Of a stretch of 43,873 nucleotides of DNA, positions 9,150 to 15,488 are shown one piece after another. The notes under the pieces were generated by a model. That model worked only from the letters and a program-made list of their open reading frames with translations, made no database searches and was not told the DNA's origin. A program made the position numbers and the translations under genes. The stretch's first letter is position 1. Every line of letters begins with the position of its first letter. The stretch is from a virus: positions 1 through 43,873 of IMG/VR virus record IMGVR_UViG_3300048088_000520. The stretch is one strand, 5' to 3'.

Positions 9150-11098
9150 GCGGTCTCACGCATCCATGACGGGCGCGGCAGCAGGCGCAGCTTGGGCTCT
9201 CGGGCGTAGATCTGGCGCATGTTGGCCTCGCCGAACCATTGGGACATGACCAGGTCGTCCGTTCTGAACTGGGGGTAGCGGGTGACCTCTTCGACCAGGC
9301 GCATCGAAGAGAGACGGGCCGCGTCGCCCTTTCCGGGCAAGCGTACAAGGCCGCGCCGGTAGAGCTCGGACAGGATCTGGGGTCCGAGGTTGGGGTCGAG
9401 CTTGTTGGCGGCGTGGGTCTCGTGGCCGATGATGCGCACGCCGCTCTGCTGTTGCCAGCGCTTGATGGCGTCGGTGGCCAGGAAGAAGCGCTGCGCCGCG
9501 TTCTGCTCGAAGATGAGCGTCGAGATCGGGAAGCCCGCGATGACGCTGCGCTCGTACCACTCGGCGAGAATGCCGGTGAAGGTGCCGCGCGGGTCGTTCC
9601 AGTCGAAGAACTGGCGGATCTGCAGCTTGCCGTTGTGCAAGGCGACGAGGAAGCGCAGGTTGGTCTTGGGGTGGTACACCCACAGTGTGATGCCCCACGA
9701 CTTGGTCGGCGAGGGGTCGACGCACATGTAGGAGACGAAGGGCTGGGAGAGCTGTGGGATCTCCCACACCTCGCGCTCGTCGTCCCAACAGCCCGGGAAC
9801 ATCTCCTTGGTCTTGGGATCGGTGCCGCCCTTGATCCAGCGGATGTCGACCAGGGCGGAGGCGGGGTCGATGTCCTCCTGCTGGTACACCTGCATGAAGT
9901 TGCCCGGGTTGTTCTCCTGCTCGGACTCGAGCTCGAGCCAGGACAGGCGGTGCGGGTCGAGCAGGCAGCCGTCGGGGTAGTACGGGTCGCTCGGATCGTG
10001 CTTCTCCGCGCAGCGGTCCTCGTAGTGCGCCTTGTAGACGATGTGGTGGTACTTGCGCCCCGGCAACGCCGAGCAGCAGTCGTCGTGCTCCTGCTCGGTC
10101 GAGCTCCCTACTCTTTTATCCAGATTATGTCGATAGAGATCCTCTGGACTGAGTCTCTGACCTGGAAGAAGGAGTAGTCCTCCCGGTTCCAGACGTTTCT
10201 CAGCCACCTTGTCCCATCTGTCTCTTTGCTTGTCGATCCGCTCGACTGTCTGGAGGAACTTGTCCTCGGTGGCGTCGTCCCAGACGCAGAAGTCGAATCG
10301 TCCTCCGATGAAGCTGGTGTCGAGTCCGTAGGCACTCCAGGTCGGCTCCTTCTCGGTGATGGGCCTGTCGTCGAGCTGGCTGACGATGAAGGCCTGGGCG
10401 GTCCAGAGCACGCTGCCCTCGGGCTTGAAGACGCCGTACTCGGCGAGCAGCGTGGTCTCGGCGTCGAAGGCCAGGCCGTGCTCCATCTCCTCGGACTCGG
10501 CCTTCATGGGGTAGGGCGATTCGAGGGCGTTGCGCAGGCGCAGCAGGTAGCGCTCGGCCAGGGTCTGGCTCGCCGAGCCCATCAGGCCACGGATGCCGCG
10601 GTTGCGACAGGTCAGCCAGGCCGGGATGTCGAGGGTGAACAGGGTGCTCTTGCCCGAGCCCGGCGGGCAGTTGATGACGACGTACTCCTTGGTGCGCGAT
10701 TCGAGGAAGTTCTTGACCCGCTCGGCCGCCTCCTCCTGCCAGGGGGTGGACCGACGGCCGAAGTAGCGGCGGCGGAAGAAGGCGAAGTCGTCGAGGGCCT
10801 TGGCCGCCTCGGGGCAGAGGCGCTCGCGCGGGATCGCCCCGCGCTTGGACTCGTTCGAGATGCCCGGGCCGTACGCCCGGCTGTGCGGATCGGCCGGCGA
10901 AGACTTGCGGTCGGCTTTCTCGCGGAAGCTGACCAGGTCGGCCGGTGAGTAGTTGCCCTGCTCCTCGCGGATACGCGACTCGCGGCGCCAGGCGGTGGGG
11001 ACCGAGATGCCACAGCGGCGGCAGGACTCGGCCTGGGTGTAGCCCTGCGCCCTCAGCGTGTCGTACTTGGCCCAGATCCGTGGCGAGATGCTGGCCAC
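9146..11098 (-). CDS. terL: Terminase large subunit with N-terminal helix-turn-helix
   Basis: It encodes 650 aa from GTG 11098, one base after the upstream TGA, with GGAAG as ribosome-binding site. Residues 1-45 form a helix-turn-helix (LRAQGYTQAESCRRCGIS) of the type seen in small terminase subunits, suggesting a fused DNA-recognition domain; no separate small subunit is recognised. The ATPase has Walker A PPGSGKS at about residues 145-151 and Walker B FDFCVWDDATED near 267-278. The C-terminal RNase H-like nuclease begins near CVDPSPTKSWG with its first catalytic Asp. It cuts concatemeric DNA and powers packaging through the portal. About 230 bases inside it (10095-10330) look less GC-rich than the rest, a possible recombination patch. 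Confidence 0.92.
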   Translation of the reverse strand: MASISPRIWAKYDTLRAQGYTQAESCRRCGISVPTAWRRESRIREEQGNYSPADLVSFREKADRKSSPADPHSRAYGPGISNESKRGAIPRERLCPEAAKALDDFAFFRRRYFGRRSTPWQEEAAERVKNFLESRTKEYVVINCPPGSGKSTLFTLDIPAWLTCRNRGIRGLMGSASQTLAERYLLRLRNALESPYPMKAESEEMEHGLAFDAETTLLAEYGVFKPEGSVLWTAQAFIVSQLDDRPITEKEPTWSAYGLDTSFIGGRFDFCVWDDATEDKFLQTVERIDKQRDRWDKVAEKRLEPGGLLLLPGQRLSPEDLYRHNLDKRVGSSTEQEHDDCCSALPGRKYHHIVYKAHYEDRCAEKHDPSDPYYPDGCLLDPHRLSWLELESEQENNPGNFMQVYQQEDIDPASALVDIRWIKGGTDPKTKEMFPGCWDDEREVWEIPQLSQPFVSYMCVDPSPTKSWGITLWVYHPKTNLRFLVALHNGKLQIRQFFDWNDPRGTFTGILAEWYERSVIAGFPISTLIFEQNAAQRFFLATDAIKRWQQQSGVRIIGHETHAANKLDPNLGPQILSELYRRGLVRLPGKGDAARLSSMRLVEEVTRYPQFRTDDLVMSQWFGEANMRQIYAREPKLRLLPRPSWMRETA

Positions 11099-11099
11099 A

Positions 11100-11282
11100 T
11101 CACTTCCACTTTGCCGCGTTGCGTGCGAAATTCGCTTTCTTACGCATGGCCGGTGACGCGTTCTTGTCGGCCAGGACCGAGGAAGCCTTCTGCTGGACGG
11201 ACATGCCCGACTTCTTGGCCGCGGCGGTGAAGGTGCCCTTCTTCGACGGGGCGATCTTGATCGGGGCCTTCTTCTTGGCCAT
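11100..11282 (-). CDS. Small basic conserved phage protein upstream of terminase
   Basis: It encodes 60 aa, very rich in Lys and Ala (MAKKKAPIKIAPSKKGTFTA, then SPAMRKKANFARNAAKWK). Small basic proteins with the IKPSKKGTFTAAAKK and KKANFARNAAKWK ends recur beside terminase genes in many phages, so it is probably real and conserved. The charge suggests nucleic-acid contact or a packaging accessory, but the function is unknown. It shares one base with the upstream stop and lies one base before terL. Confidence 0.65.
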   Translation of the reverse strand: MAKKKAPIKIAPSKKGTFTAAAKKSGMSVQQKASSVLADKNASPAMRKKANFARNAAKWK

Positions 11283-11482
11283 CAGGCCGGCGGGGCGGGC
11301 ACCAGGGCGTTCAGGCTTGCCACCGCATCGGTGATGGTGGTGGTGGCGGCCGCGATGGCGGCGTCGTTGGCACCGGGTCCTGCGGCCACCTGGGCCTGCA
11401 GGTTGGCTACTTCACCCTGTACCGCGGTGACCGAAGCGGACAGGGCGCCCACCGCGGTGTTCAGGTCGTCGATGGCGGCCAT
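11282..11482 (-). CDS. Small coiled-coil protein, first gene of the terminase operon
   Basis: It encodes 66 aa. I chose ATG 11482 because AGGAG lies just upstream; an earlier in-frame Met at 11545 has no such site. The sequence is a regular heptad pattern (DDLNTAVGALSASVTAVQGE) followed by an Ala/Thr helix and a Pro tail. It lies first after a 120-bp intergenic region with a candidate promoter. It may oligomerise or assist packaging; no domain assignment is possible. Confidence 0.6.
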   Translation of the reverse strand: MAAIDDLNTAVGALSASVTAVQGEVANLQAQVAAGPGANDAAIAAATTTITDAVASLNALVPAPPA

Positions 11483-11528
11483 GATCTCCTCCAAGAGTTC
11501 GTGTTCGTGAGGCCCGTGCCTCCACTGA

Positions 11529-11544
11529 TGTTCCACGTGAAGCA
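11529..11544. other. parS-like palindrome
   Basis: The sequence TGTTCCACGTGAAGCA matches 14 of 16 positions of the bacterial chromosomal parS consensus TGTTTCACGTGAAACA, including the CACGTG core. It lies in the intergenic region ahead of the terminase operon and covers the predicted transcription start. No ParA or ParB is recognised in the phage, so any binding would be by host ParB. A chance match or an unrelated operator remains possible. Confidence 0.35.
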
Positions 11545-11545
11545 C

Positions 11546-11574
11546 ATCATGACCCAGGAACAGGGCACTTACAA
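11546..11574 (-). promoter_or_regulatory. Candidate promoter of terminase operon
   Basis: On the minus strand a TTGTAA box (11569-11574) is separated by exactly 17 nt from a CATGAT box (11546-11551). This fits a housekeeping sigma-factor promoter and would start near 11539, about 57 nt before the ATG at 11482. It is supported only by motif and position. Confidence 0.4.
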
Positions 11575-11584
11575 GGATGCCGCG

Positions 11585-11612
11585 TAGCGGCCGCCTAGCG
11601 GCCGCCTAGCGG
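11585..11612. repeat. Tandem 11-bp repeat with two NotI-type palindromes
   Basis: The unit tagcggccgcc occurs twice in tandem followed by a partial third copy (tagcgg). The TAG stop of the 56-aa membrane protein lies inside it. Each unit carries the palindrome GCGGCCGC. No function is evident; slippage during replication would explain it. Confidence 0.6.
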
Positions 11613-11776
11613 TTGTGGGTCAGCAGCTCCCAGACGCTCTGGAGCACGCCGGCCATCTGCTCGCGCACGTCGTCCCACAGGTGGACCGCGAGCGCGGCCC
11701 CGCAGATGAGGCAGACCAGGGCGAAGACCACCCCCAGCCCGATCTCGAGGGCGAGGCCGATATGGGTCCAGGTCAC
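11606..11776 (-). CDS. Small single-pass membrane protein
   Basis: It encodes 56 aa. The GTG start at 11776 overlaps the upstream TGA (GTGA). Residues about 7-32 form one strongly hydrophobic span (IGLALEIGLGVVFALVCLIC), followed by an amphipathic, Trp-containing tail ending LLTHNR. Its place beside another tiny membrane or exported protein and well away from the main lysis cassette leaves its job open; an accessory holin or superinfection-exclusion factor are options. Confidence 0.55.
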   Translation of the reverse strand: MTWTHIGLALEIGLGVVFALVCLICGAALAVHLWDDVREQMAGVLQSVWELLTHNR

Positions 11777-11937
11777 GGGCAGATCCACCCCCCCTGCACC
11801 GCCTCGTTGCAGCCGCCGAAAGGCTGGGCCAGGACGGCGCACCCCGAGCACTTGGGCACCGGGGGCTGCCAGGCGATCCCACCGACGAGGAAGAGGAGCG
11901 CGCCGAGAGGCAAGCCGACCAACAGTCGGTATCTCAT
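11773..11937 (-). CDS. Small Cys-rich membrane-anchored or exported protein
   Basis: It encodes 54 aa. ATG 11937 overlaps the upstream TGA as ATGA, which decides the start. A basic N-terminus (MRYR) precedes a hydrophobic span of about 18 residues (LLVGLPLGALLFLVGGIA), like a signal anchor. The outer part has four cysteines (KCSGC, GGC, WICP), which could form disulphides outside the cell. There is no lipobox at the usual position. Function unknown. Confidence 0.5.
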   Translation of the reverse strand: MRYRLLVGLPLGALLFLVGGIAWQPPVPKCSGCAVLAQPFGGCNEAVQGGWICP

Positions 11938-12317
11938 CGGTTGTGCCCACAGCCCAGGCAGGTGCCCACGCGGTCGCGGTACTTGTGCGTGCAACCCGAG
12001 GTGTCGATGCGGTACAGGCGCTCCTTGGCCCGGAGCTGCTCCTTGAGCACCGCGATGGTGGGCGGGGGCGGGACGGGGTCGGCCGCCACCTTGTCGGGCG
12101 CGACCCGGGCGCGCAGTGCTCCCTCGGGGGCCGGCGGCAGGGGCCCGCGCTCGGGCAGGTCGGCCATCGGGGCCTCGAGCAGGCTCGGGCGTTCCAAGTA
12201 GGTGAGGACGGCCAGCAGGGCGACCGAGGCCCTCGAGCGCCCCATATGCGCCGCCCTGGCGTCGAGCTGGGCCAGTTGGGCGTCGGAGAGCCGGATCATC
12301 ACGGCGGTCTTAGCCAT
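11934..12317 (-). CDS. Ribbon-helix-helix DNA-binding protein with C-terminal Cys/His motif
   Basis: It encodes 127 aa. ATG 12317 lies in an ATGGCTAA overlap with the upstream stop. Residues 1-45 match the ribbon-helix-helix pattern: a beta strand (TAVMIRLSD) then two helices (AQLAQLDARAAHMGRSRASV). This fold usually binds operators as dimers. The middle is Pro/Ala-rich. The C-terminus (CTHKYRDRVGTCLGCGHNR) has C, H, CxxC and H spacing suited to one zinc. Second in the late leader operon, it is a candidate late-gene regulator. Confidence 0.6.
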   Translation of the reverse strand: MAKTAVMIRLSDAQLAQLDARAAHMGRSRASVALLAVLTYLERPSLLEAPMADLPERGPLPPAPEGALRARVAPDKVAADPVPPPPTIAVLKEQLRAKERLYRIDTSGCTHKYRDRVGTCLGCGHNR

Positions 12318-12549
12318 CGGCATGATGCTGTGGGATCTTCCCGAGTGCGGCCTTAAGCCGTTCAATAAGCGCCTCGGCTCTCGGCGTGATGCCGACAACA
12401 CAACTCGGCCCATATCTATCGCCGTAAACGACCTCCTGCGCCGCCTCGGCAACGTCGAGAAGGGCTGCAAGGTAGGTGGGGGCGTGGGCGTCGGCGGTAA
12501 TCCACCCGTCTGGGATCTCGATCTGCTGCTCTACGGGGGTCTTGGCCAT
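12310..12549 (-). CDS. Small acidic protein heading the late leader operon
   Basis: It encodes 79 aa from ATG 12549. No Shine-Dalgarno is visible, and the ATG lies 7 nt after a predicted -10 box, so the mRNA is probably leaderless. The sequence is helical (APTYLAALLDVAEAAQEVVY, then RAEALIERLKAALG). No domain is recognised. It overlaps the ribbon-helix-helix gene by 8 nt and is probably cotranscribed with it. Confidence 0.5.
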   Translation of the reverse strand: MAKTPVEQQIEIPDGWITADAHAPTYLAALLDVAEAAQEVVYGDRYGPSCVVGITPRAEALIERLKAALGKIPQHHADG

Positions 12550-12556
12550 AGCAGAA

Positions 12557-12585
12557 ATGCTAACACATCAAGTCGGCACAAGCTA
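12557..12585 (-). promoter_or_regulatory. Candidate leaderless promoter
   Basis: Minus strand: TAGCAT (12557-12562) lies 7 nt before the ATG at 12549, preceded after 17 nt by a weak TAGCTT (12580-12585). The arrangement resembles the promoter before the gene at 23055, and the TAGNNT -35 box resembles that at 21256-21261. The -35 match is poor, so the call rests mainly on the -10 and the leaderless spacing. Confidence 0.33.
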
Positions 12586-12602
12586 CCCCAAGATACGACA
12601 AA

Positions 12603-12638
12603 CCCCCCACCTTCCAGGGAATGAGATCCGGTGGGGGG
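12603..12638 (-). terminator. Strong hairpin terminator
   Basis: CCCCCCACC (12603-12611) and GGTGGGGGG (12630-12638) form a perfect 9-bp stem with an 18-nt loop. On the minus strand the stem is followed by TTTGTC. It lies between the stop of the 53-aa gene and the promoter of the next operon, where a terminator is expected. Confidence 0.6.
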
Positions 12639-12713
12639 CTGTCGGCGACGTTGGCGTTCGTCGCTGGGCACCGGACCTGCGTGTGTGAGCCGTGGGAGGT
12701 GCCGGCCCCGACC

Positions 12714-12875
12714 CTATCGGTTCTTGGTGTCGAATGCTCGTGATGGGCGCCCGCAGGCCGGGTGGCGCTTCTTGGCGGCCAGGATCACCTGGACCAGCCG
12801 CTCCTTCTCAGCCTCGTCCTCCATCTCGGCAATGACGCCGAGCAGGCTCTCGTCGATGCGCACGATGTCTCCCAT
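12714..12875 (-). CDS. Small charged protein, unknown function
   Basis: It encodes 53 aa starting MGDIVRIDESLLGVIAEMED and ending KNR. It is highly charged and helical (EMEDEAEKERLVQVILAAKK). There is no good ribosome-binding site, but a CATAGG -10-like box lies about 36 nt upstream (12911-12916). Coding is supported by residue composition and by the terminator immediately downstream. The Ala/Lys/Glu helix would suit a small regulatory peptide; this is inference. Confidence 0.45.
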   Translation of the reverse strand: MGDIVRIDESLLGVIAEMEDEAEKERLVQVILAAKKRHPACGRPSRAFDTKNR

Positions 12876-12942
12876 GCCCGCGGAACTACCCCCGTTGCGC
12901 GGTATTCACACCTATGGTGCAACAAGGCCGCGATCGCGGCGG

Positions 12943-13113
12943 CTAGGGGGTCTTGGGCACCAGGGGTTCGATGGCCAGTCCGAGCAGGCCCGCCGCGATG
13001 GAGACGAAGCCCCAGTCCTGAATGGTCGGCCCGTTGGCCGGGTTCCCGATGGCGACCACCACGAAGAGCACGATGGCCACGATGAAGGCGATGACTGCGA
13101 GCACTCTGATCAT
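12943..13113 (-). CDS. Small two-helix membrane protein
   Basis: It encodes 56 aa from ATG 13113. Residues 2-22 are a membrane span (IRVLAVIAFIVAIVLFVVVA), a short polar turn follows (NPANGPTIQDW), and residues 36-50 form a second weaker span (GFVSIAAGLLGLAIEP). A TATAGA box ends 6 nt before the ATG, so this too may be leaderless. It is monocistronic beside the switch region. A membrane-located exclusion or accessory holin role is possible but unproven. Confidence 0.55.
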   Translation of the reverse strand: MIRVLAVIAFIVAIVLFVVVAIGNPANGPTIQDWGFVSIAAGLLGLAIEPLVPKTP

Positions 13114-13213
13114 GGGGTGTCTATACCCCCATTGACGCGGAGCGACCCCCCGTATCTCAGGGGGGCCGGCTCCTTGGACCACTCCAACCCAGGAAATGGC
13201 ACGTCGTGCCGAG

Positions 13214-13307
13214 GGAACTTCCCAGAACCCCGGCGGTTGACATCCTACGCGGTCGCGGCGACAATGGCTAGTACACGCACCGAACTTCCCCGAGGAACTT
13301 CCCCGAG
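13214..13307. repeat. GAACTTCCC operator-like repeats
   Basis: GAACTTCCC occurs at 13214-13222 and in an exact 13-bp tandem duplication, GAACTTCCCCGAG, at 13282-13294 and 13295-13307. The copies flank the promoter at 13237-13265. Such spacing is typical of operators for a dimeric regulator or of short iterons. Confidence 0.5.
13237..13265 (+). promoter_or_regulatory. Strong sigma70-like rightward promoter
   Basis: TTGACA (13237-13242), 17-nt spacer, GACAAT (13260-13265). The consensus -35 and exact spacing make it one of the best promoters in the genome. It is bracketed by GAACTTCCC repeats, and no clear gene follows for over 600 nt, so it may drive a long leader, an untranslated RNA, or origin transcription. 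Confidence 0.5.
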
Positions 13308-13477
13308 ACAAGCTTGCGAGCGTGACACGAACGGCGGAGACGCCAAATAGCTCCTATGGAGATGAGCTCCCACTTGCGGCAAGATGCAGCCGGCCTTCCC
13401 GCAGTCCCCGCGTTCAACACGCGCCTGTGGATAACTCCGGCGAGGGGTTCGGTAAGGCTGTGCATGTGCTTCTTATT

Positions 13478-13504
13478 GCGAGGTTTTCCTTGCGAAAAGC
13501 TCGC
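13478..13504. other. Imperfect 11-position hairpin in AT-richer segment
   Basis: GCGAG, G, TTTTC, loop CTTGC, GAAAA, G, CTCGC: two 5-bp stems separated by a G/G mismatch. It lies in the gene-free segment and could be an origin structure, an RNA hairpin or a protein-binding site. Confidence 0.4.
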
Positions 13505-13836
13505 TGTGAAGTGGCTTTGGGCCTGTTTCTGCGTCTGTCATTTCGTGAAAAGCGCAGGTGGAGGGGCTATACCCCCAAATCGACGCTCGACGGCGGCACA
13601 TCGGGGGTCAAAGTCTCTGAGCTGTCAGATATTAAGGAATATGCCTTGACTGATCTGATCTTCTCTACACGGGGGACACATCTACTGATCTACATACTCT
13701 GACTAGAGGTATGTGATGGTCACCCTGGTGCCGCGCGGTAAGCATTGTGTTAGCAACCAGCGAGCTCGGCTCGAGCCTGTTGTGTGCGTTGCTTCCCTTG
13801 CTCGCGTCTCATCTGTTGTGAGTTGCGCTTAGTTGC

Positions 13837-13865
13837 TTGACATTGTGTGGTGTTGGGCTTAGTGT
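13837..13865 (+). promoter_or_regulatory. Strong promoter for the two plus-strand genes
   Basis: TTGACA (13837-13842), 17-nt spacer, TAGTGT (13860-13865). The predicted start is about 40 nt before the ATG at 13910. It is the clearest promoter for the only rightward genes. Confidence 0.6.
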
Positions 13866-13909
13866 GTGGTTGTCGGCATGAGCCGGCGAAGAGACAGGGG
13901 AGATGCGAA

Positions 13910-14089
13910 ATGGACGCTTTCAAGGCAGGGCAGCGAGTCATTGTGATGCCCGACGCGACCGACTACTCGCCAGCGTGGGTGGGGACGATCGTCAGCTACT
14001 GGCGCAACGGTTGCTGGATTGTGCGTGAACCCGCCCACGGCACGACCTGCGCCTACGACGGTCATCGGCTTGTTGTCACCGCCTACTAG
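13910..14089 (+). CDS. Small SH3-like protein, first plus-strand gene
   Basis: It encodes 59 aa. The ATG is preceded after 7 nt by GGGGAG within a GAGACAGGGGAG cassette, which decides the start. The sequence (FKAGQRVIVMPDATDYSPAW, then VGTIVSYWRNGCWIVRE) alternates hydrophobic and polar residues like a small five-strand beta barrel of SH3 or KOW type. Function is unknown. Opposite orientation to nearly all other genes and a near-consensus promoter suggest a first-expressed host-takeover gene. Confidence 0.6.
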   Translation: MDAFKAGQRVIVMPDATDYSPAWVGTIVSYWRNGCWIVREPAHGTTCAYDGHRLVVTAY

Positions 14090-14208
14090 TGGGAGGTCAC
14101 GCTGGCGACGGATTGCACTACCACGGGATCGGAGAAGCCCGTTACGGCCACAGACACCCATTCCTGCACATCAACCACAAACACCTTGAAAGAGACAGGG
14201 GAGTACAA

Positions 14209-14364
14209 ATGAGCGCATTTTCCGAAGCACAAGAGCACCGCGAGTACCTGGAGCGGGGCCGGTACGTCGCCAAGCCGCACCGCGTCTGCCCTGTTTGTCT
14301 GCTGATCTCTTGCGACTGCATCGACGCCGAGGTGGCCGAATACCTGGAGGACTCAACGATCTAG
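14209..14364 (+). CDS. Small Cys-rich protein, second plus-strand gene
   Basis: It encodes 51 aa from an ATG preceded by the same AGAGACAGGGGAG ribosome-binding cassette as the gene before it. The C-terminal half has CPVCLLISCDC, suitable for zinc, followed by an acidic helix (DAEVAEYLEDSTI). The N-terminal half is a charged helix (EAQEHREYLERGRYVAKPH). A small zinc-binding regulator or inhibitor is plausible; no family is recognised. Confidence 0.58.
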   Translation: MSAFSEAQEHREYLERGRYVAKPHRVCPVCLLISCDCIDAEVAEYLEDSTI

Positions 14365-14380
14365 CCCCATGCGTACGGCA

Positions 14381-14398
14381 CCCCTGTCTCCGCAGGGG
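14381..14398. terminator. Hairpin between convergent operons
   Basis: CCCCTG, loop TCTCCG, CAGGGG: a perfect 6-bp stem 17 nt after the plus-strand stop. There is no T-run, so it may be a Rho-dependent pause or RNA-stability element rather than an intrinsic terminator. Confidence 0.4.
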
Positions 14399-14408
14399 CG
14401 ATGAGCGG

Positions 14409-14481
14409 GAGAGCCCCGATACGTCAGTTGCAAGGAGGTCGCTGCGGCCACTTCCGAGCCTGAACCGGTCGGGGCTTTCTC
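14409..14481. terminator. Long-range stem between convergent operons
   Basis: GAGAGCCCCGA (from 14409) pairs with TCGGGGCTTTCTC (to 14481) through a stem of at least 8 perfect pairs. On the plus strand it ends in CTTTCT. It probably ends rightward transcription; part could be a small structured RNA. Confidence 0.35.
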
Positions 14482-14485
14482 GCGT

Positions 14486-14749
14486 CTAGGCGCTGAGCTC
14501 GGGCGGCTTGCGCTTGCGGCGCGCCTTGGTCTGCACCGGGCGCCGTAGCACCCATGACCAGCGCTCGCGGCTCGTGAGCCGGTAGGGCTTGGTCACGAGC
14601 ACCGACTGCTGGCCCGTTTCTAGGGATCTGAGTAGATAGACCTTCTCGCCGGGTTGCAGACTCCTCACGCTCAGGCGCCTCCTAGATTCTCCCTGGTCCT
14701 CAGATGACCCGTTGGTACCCGCGGCGGCGTTCGTGGGCTTAGGCGGCAT
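14486..14749 (-). CDS. Small basic protein at the end of the early operon
   Basis: It encodes 87 aa. ATG 14749 overlaps the upstream gene by 11 nt and is preferred over an upstream Met at 14884 that would overlap it fully. The first 30 residues are polar. The middle (LQPGEKVYLLRSLETGQQ) looks like beta strands, and the C-terminus is strongly basic (RRPVQTKARRKRKPPELSA), suggesting nucleic-acid contact. No family is recognised. Confidence 0.5.
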   Translation of the reverse strand: MPPKPTNAAAGTNGSSEDQGESRRRLSVRSLQPGEKVYLLRSLETGQQSVLVTKPYRLTSRERWSWVLRRPVQTKARRKRKPPELSA

Positions 14750-14894
14750 TCTGAGGGGCACTGAAGCGAGGATTAGGGATGCCACACCGCCTGCAGGCTG
14801 CCAACGCTTCGCCATAGCCCTTCGCAGTGAACCAGTGCCGGACATACCCCGGGCAATCCTGGTTCCGCCTGCCGACGAAGCCACTACCTGCCAT
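14739..14894 (-). CDS. Small Cys-containing protein, unknown function
   Basis: It encodes 51 aa. ATG 14894 overlaps the preceding TAA (TAATG). Basic, with CPGYVRHWFTAKG and CRRCG elements and a Pro/Asn-rich tail. Three cysteines are too few to be sure of a zinc site. Reality rests on the tight overlaps at both ends. Confidence 0.42.
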   Translation of the reverse strand: MAGSGFVGRRNQDCPGYVRHWFTAKGYGEALAACRRCGIPNPRFSAPQNAA

Positions 14895-15298
14895 TATATC
14901 TCTACAACGCGCCAGGCTATGGCTTTTCGGCCTGCTCGAGTCACCGAAACACCTGCAGGCTCGATACGACCAGCGCGGCATAATTCCAAACGCCGCGGCC
15001 TAGTGGTGTTGCCCGCCAGCCCCGTGAGATCGCATATCTGTTGGTCGGTCACCGGGCCGTGCTCGCGTATGCAGGCGTAGACGATCCCTTGGAGGCGCTT
15101 GCGGTCGGGCTTGATGGCCACCTCCGCCTCGCCGCGGGTCTCGAGGGTCGACGGCGGCGGCTCACCGTAGGGAGGCAGGCCGAGAGCGTCGCGGATCGCC
15201 ACATCGGCTGCTATGGCCAAAGGGCTTGACTCGTGTTCCTCGCGCCACTTGTCGGCCTGGGCGATTTGGTCGAAGATCGTTATTTGCCGCTCATCCAT
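14894..15298 (-). CDS. Winged-helix DNA-binding protein
   Basis: It encodes 134 aa. ATG 15298 lies in an ATGGATGA overlap with the upstream stop and is preferred over Met 15313. Residues about 67-134 have winged-helix spacing: helix (RLQGIVYACIREH), turn (GPVTDQQICDLTGL), recognition helix (NTTRPRRLELCRAG) and a beta wing (GRIEPAGVSVTRAGRKA). The N-terminal half is helical and acidic. It is a candidate transcription regulator or replication initiator near the switch region. Confidence 0.6.
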   Translation of the reverse strand: MDERQITIFDQIAQADKWREEHESSPLAIAADVAIRDALGLPPYGEPPPSTLETRGEAEVAIKPDRKRLQGIVYACIREHGPVTDQQICDLTGLAGNTTRPRRLELCRAGRIEPAGVSVTRAGRKAIAWRVVEI

Positions 15299-15488
15299 GA
15301 AGGATCTCCCCAATCGTGTCGATCACGTCGTCGTGACGCGGCCAGGAGCGGGTGGCCTCTTGGCGTCGGCGCGCCTTGGACTTGGCCTTCTGGCGCTCGC
15401 GGTGGATCGGGGCGCACTGCTCACAGCGCAGGCGGGGGCGCCCGATGCGTCGCCAAGGTAGGGCTTCGCCGCAGTCCACGCAGGTCAC
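15291..15488 (-). CDS. Zinc-ribbon protein with basic helix
   Basis: It encodes 65 aa from GTG 15488 in a GTGA overlap. CVDCG (residues 3-7) and CEQCAPIH (about 22-29) form a two-knuckle zinc ribbon, followed by a very basic helix (RERQKAKSKARRRQ) and an acidic end. Such small proteins usually bind DNA or RNA. It is one of several zinc-ribbon genes in this operon. Confidence 0.55.
   Translation of the reverse strand: MTCVDCGEALPWRRIGRPRLRCEQCAPIHRERQKAKSKARRRQEATRSWPRHDDVIDTIGEILHG

Larger units (their letters stand above)
13114..13836. other. About 720 bp without a convincing gene: switch or origin candidate
   Basis: Short reading frames exist on both strands but have poor composition and no ribosome-binding sites. 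The segment holds a promoter, three GAACTTCCC repeats and several hairpins: CCCCCC/GGGGGG at 13146-13165, an 11-position stem at 13478-13504, and ACATAC/GTATGT further right. The stretch 13440-13720 is visibly richer in A+T than the genome. This combination fits a replication origin or transcription-control region between early and late genes. Confidence 0.5.

Noticed and set aside
7533-9209. Long plus-strand open frame opposite the portal gene
   Set aside because: It is opened by high GC and lies wholly antisense to a well-supported portal; its residue composition (Arg/Gly/Val/Leu) is that of a shadow frame.
13322-13702. Plus-strand frame of 126 codons in the gene-free region
   Set aside because: It has no ribosome-binding site, odd composition and no conserved-looking pattern, and overlaps hairpins; I treat the region as regulatory.
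14365-14485. tRNA gene in the convergent gap
   Set aside because: The hairpins present do not form a cloverleaf, and no T-loop consensus is visible.
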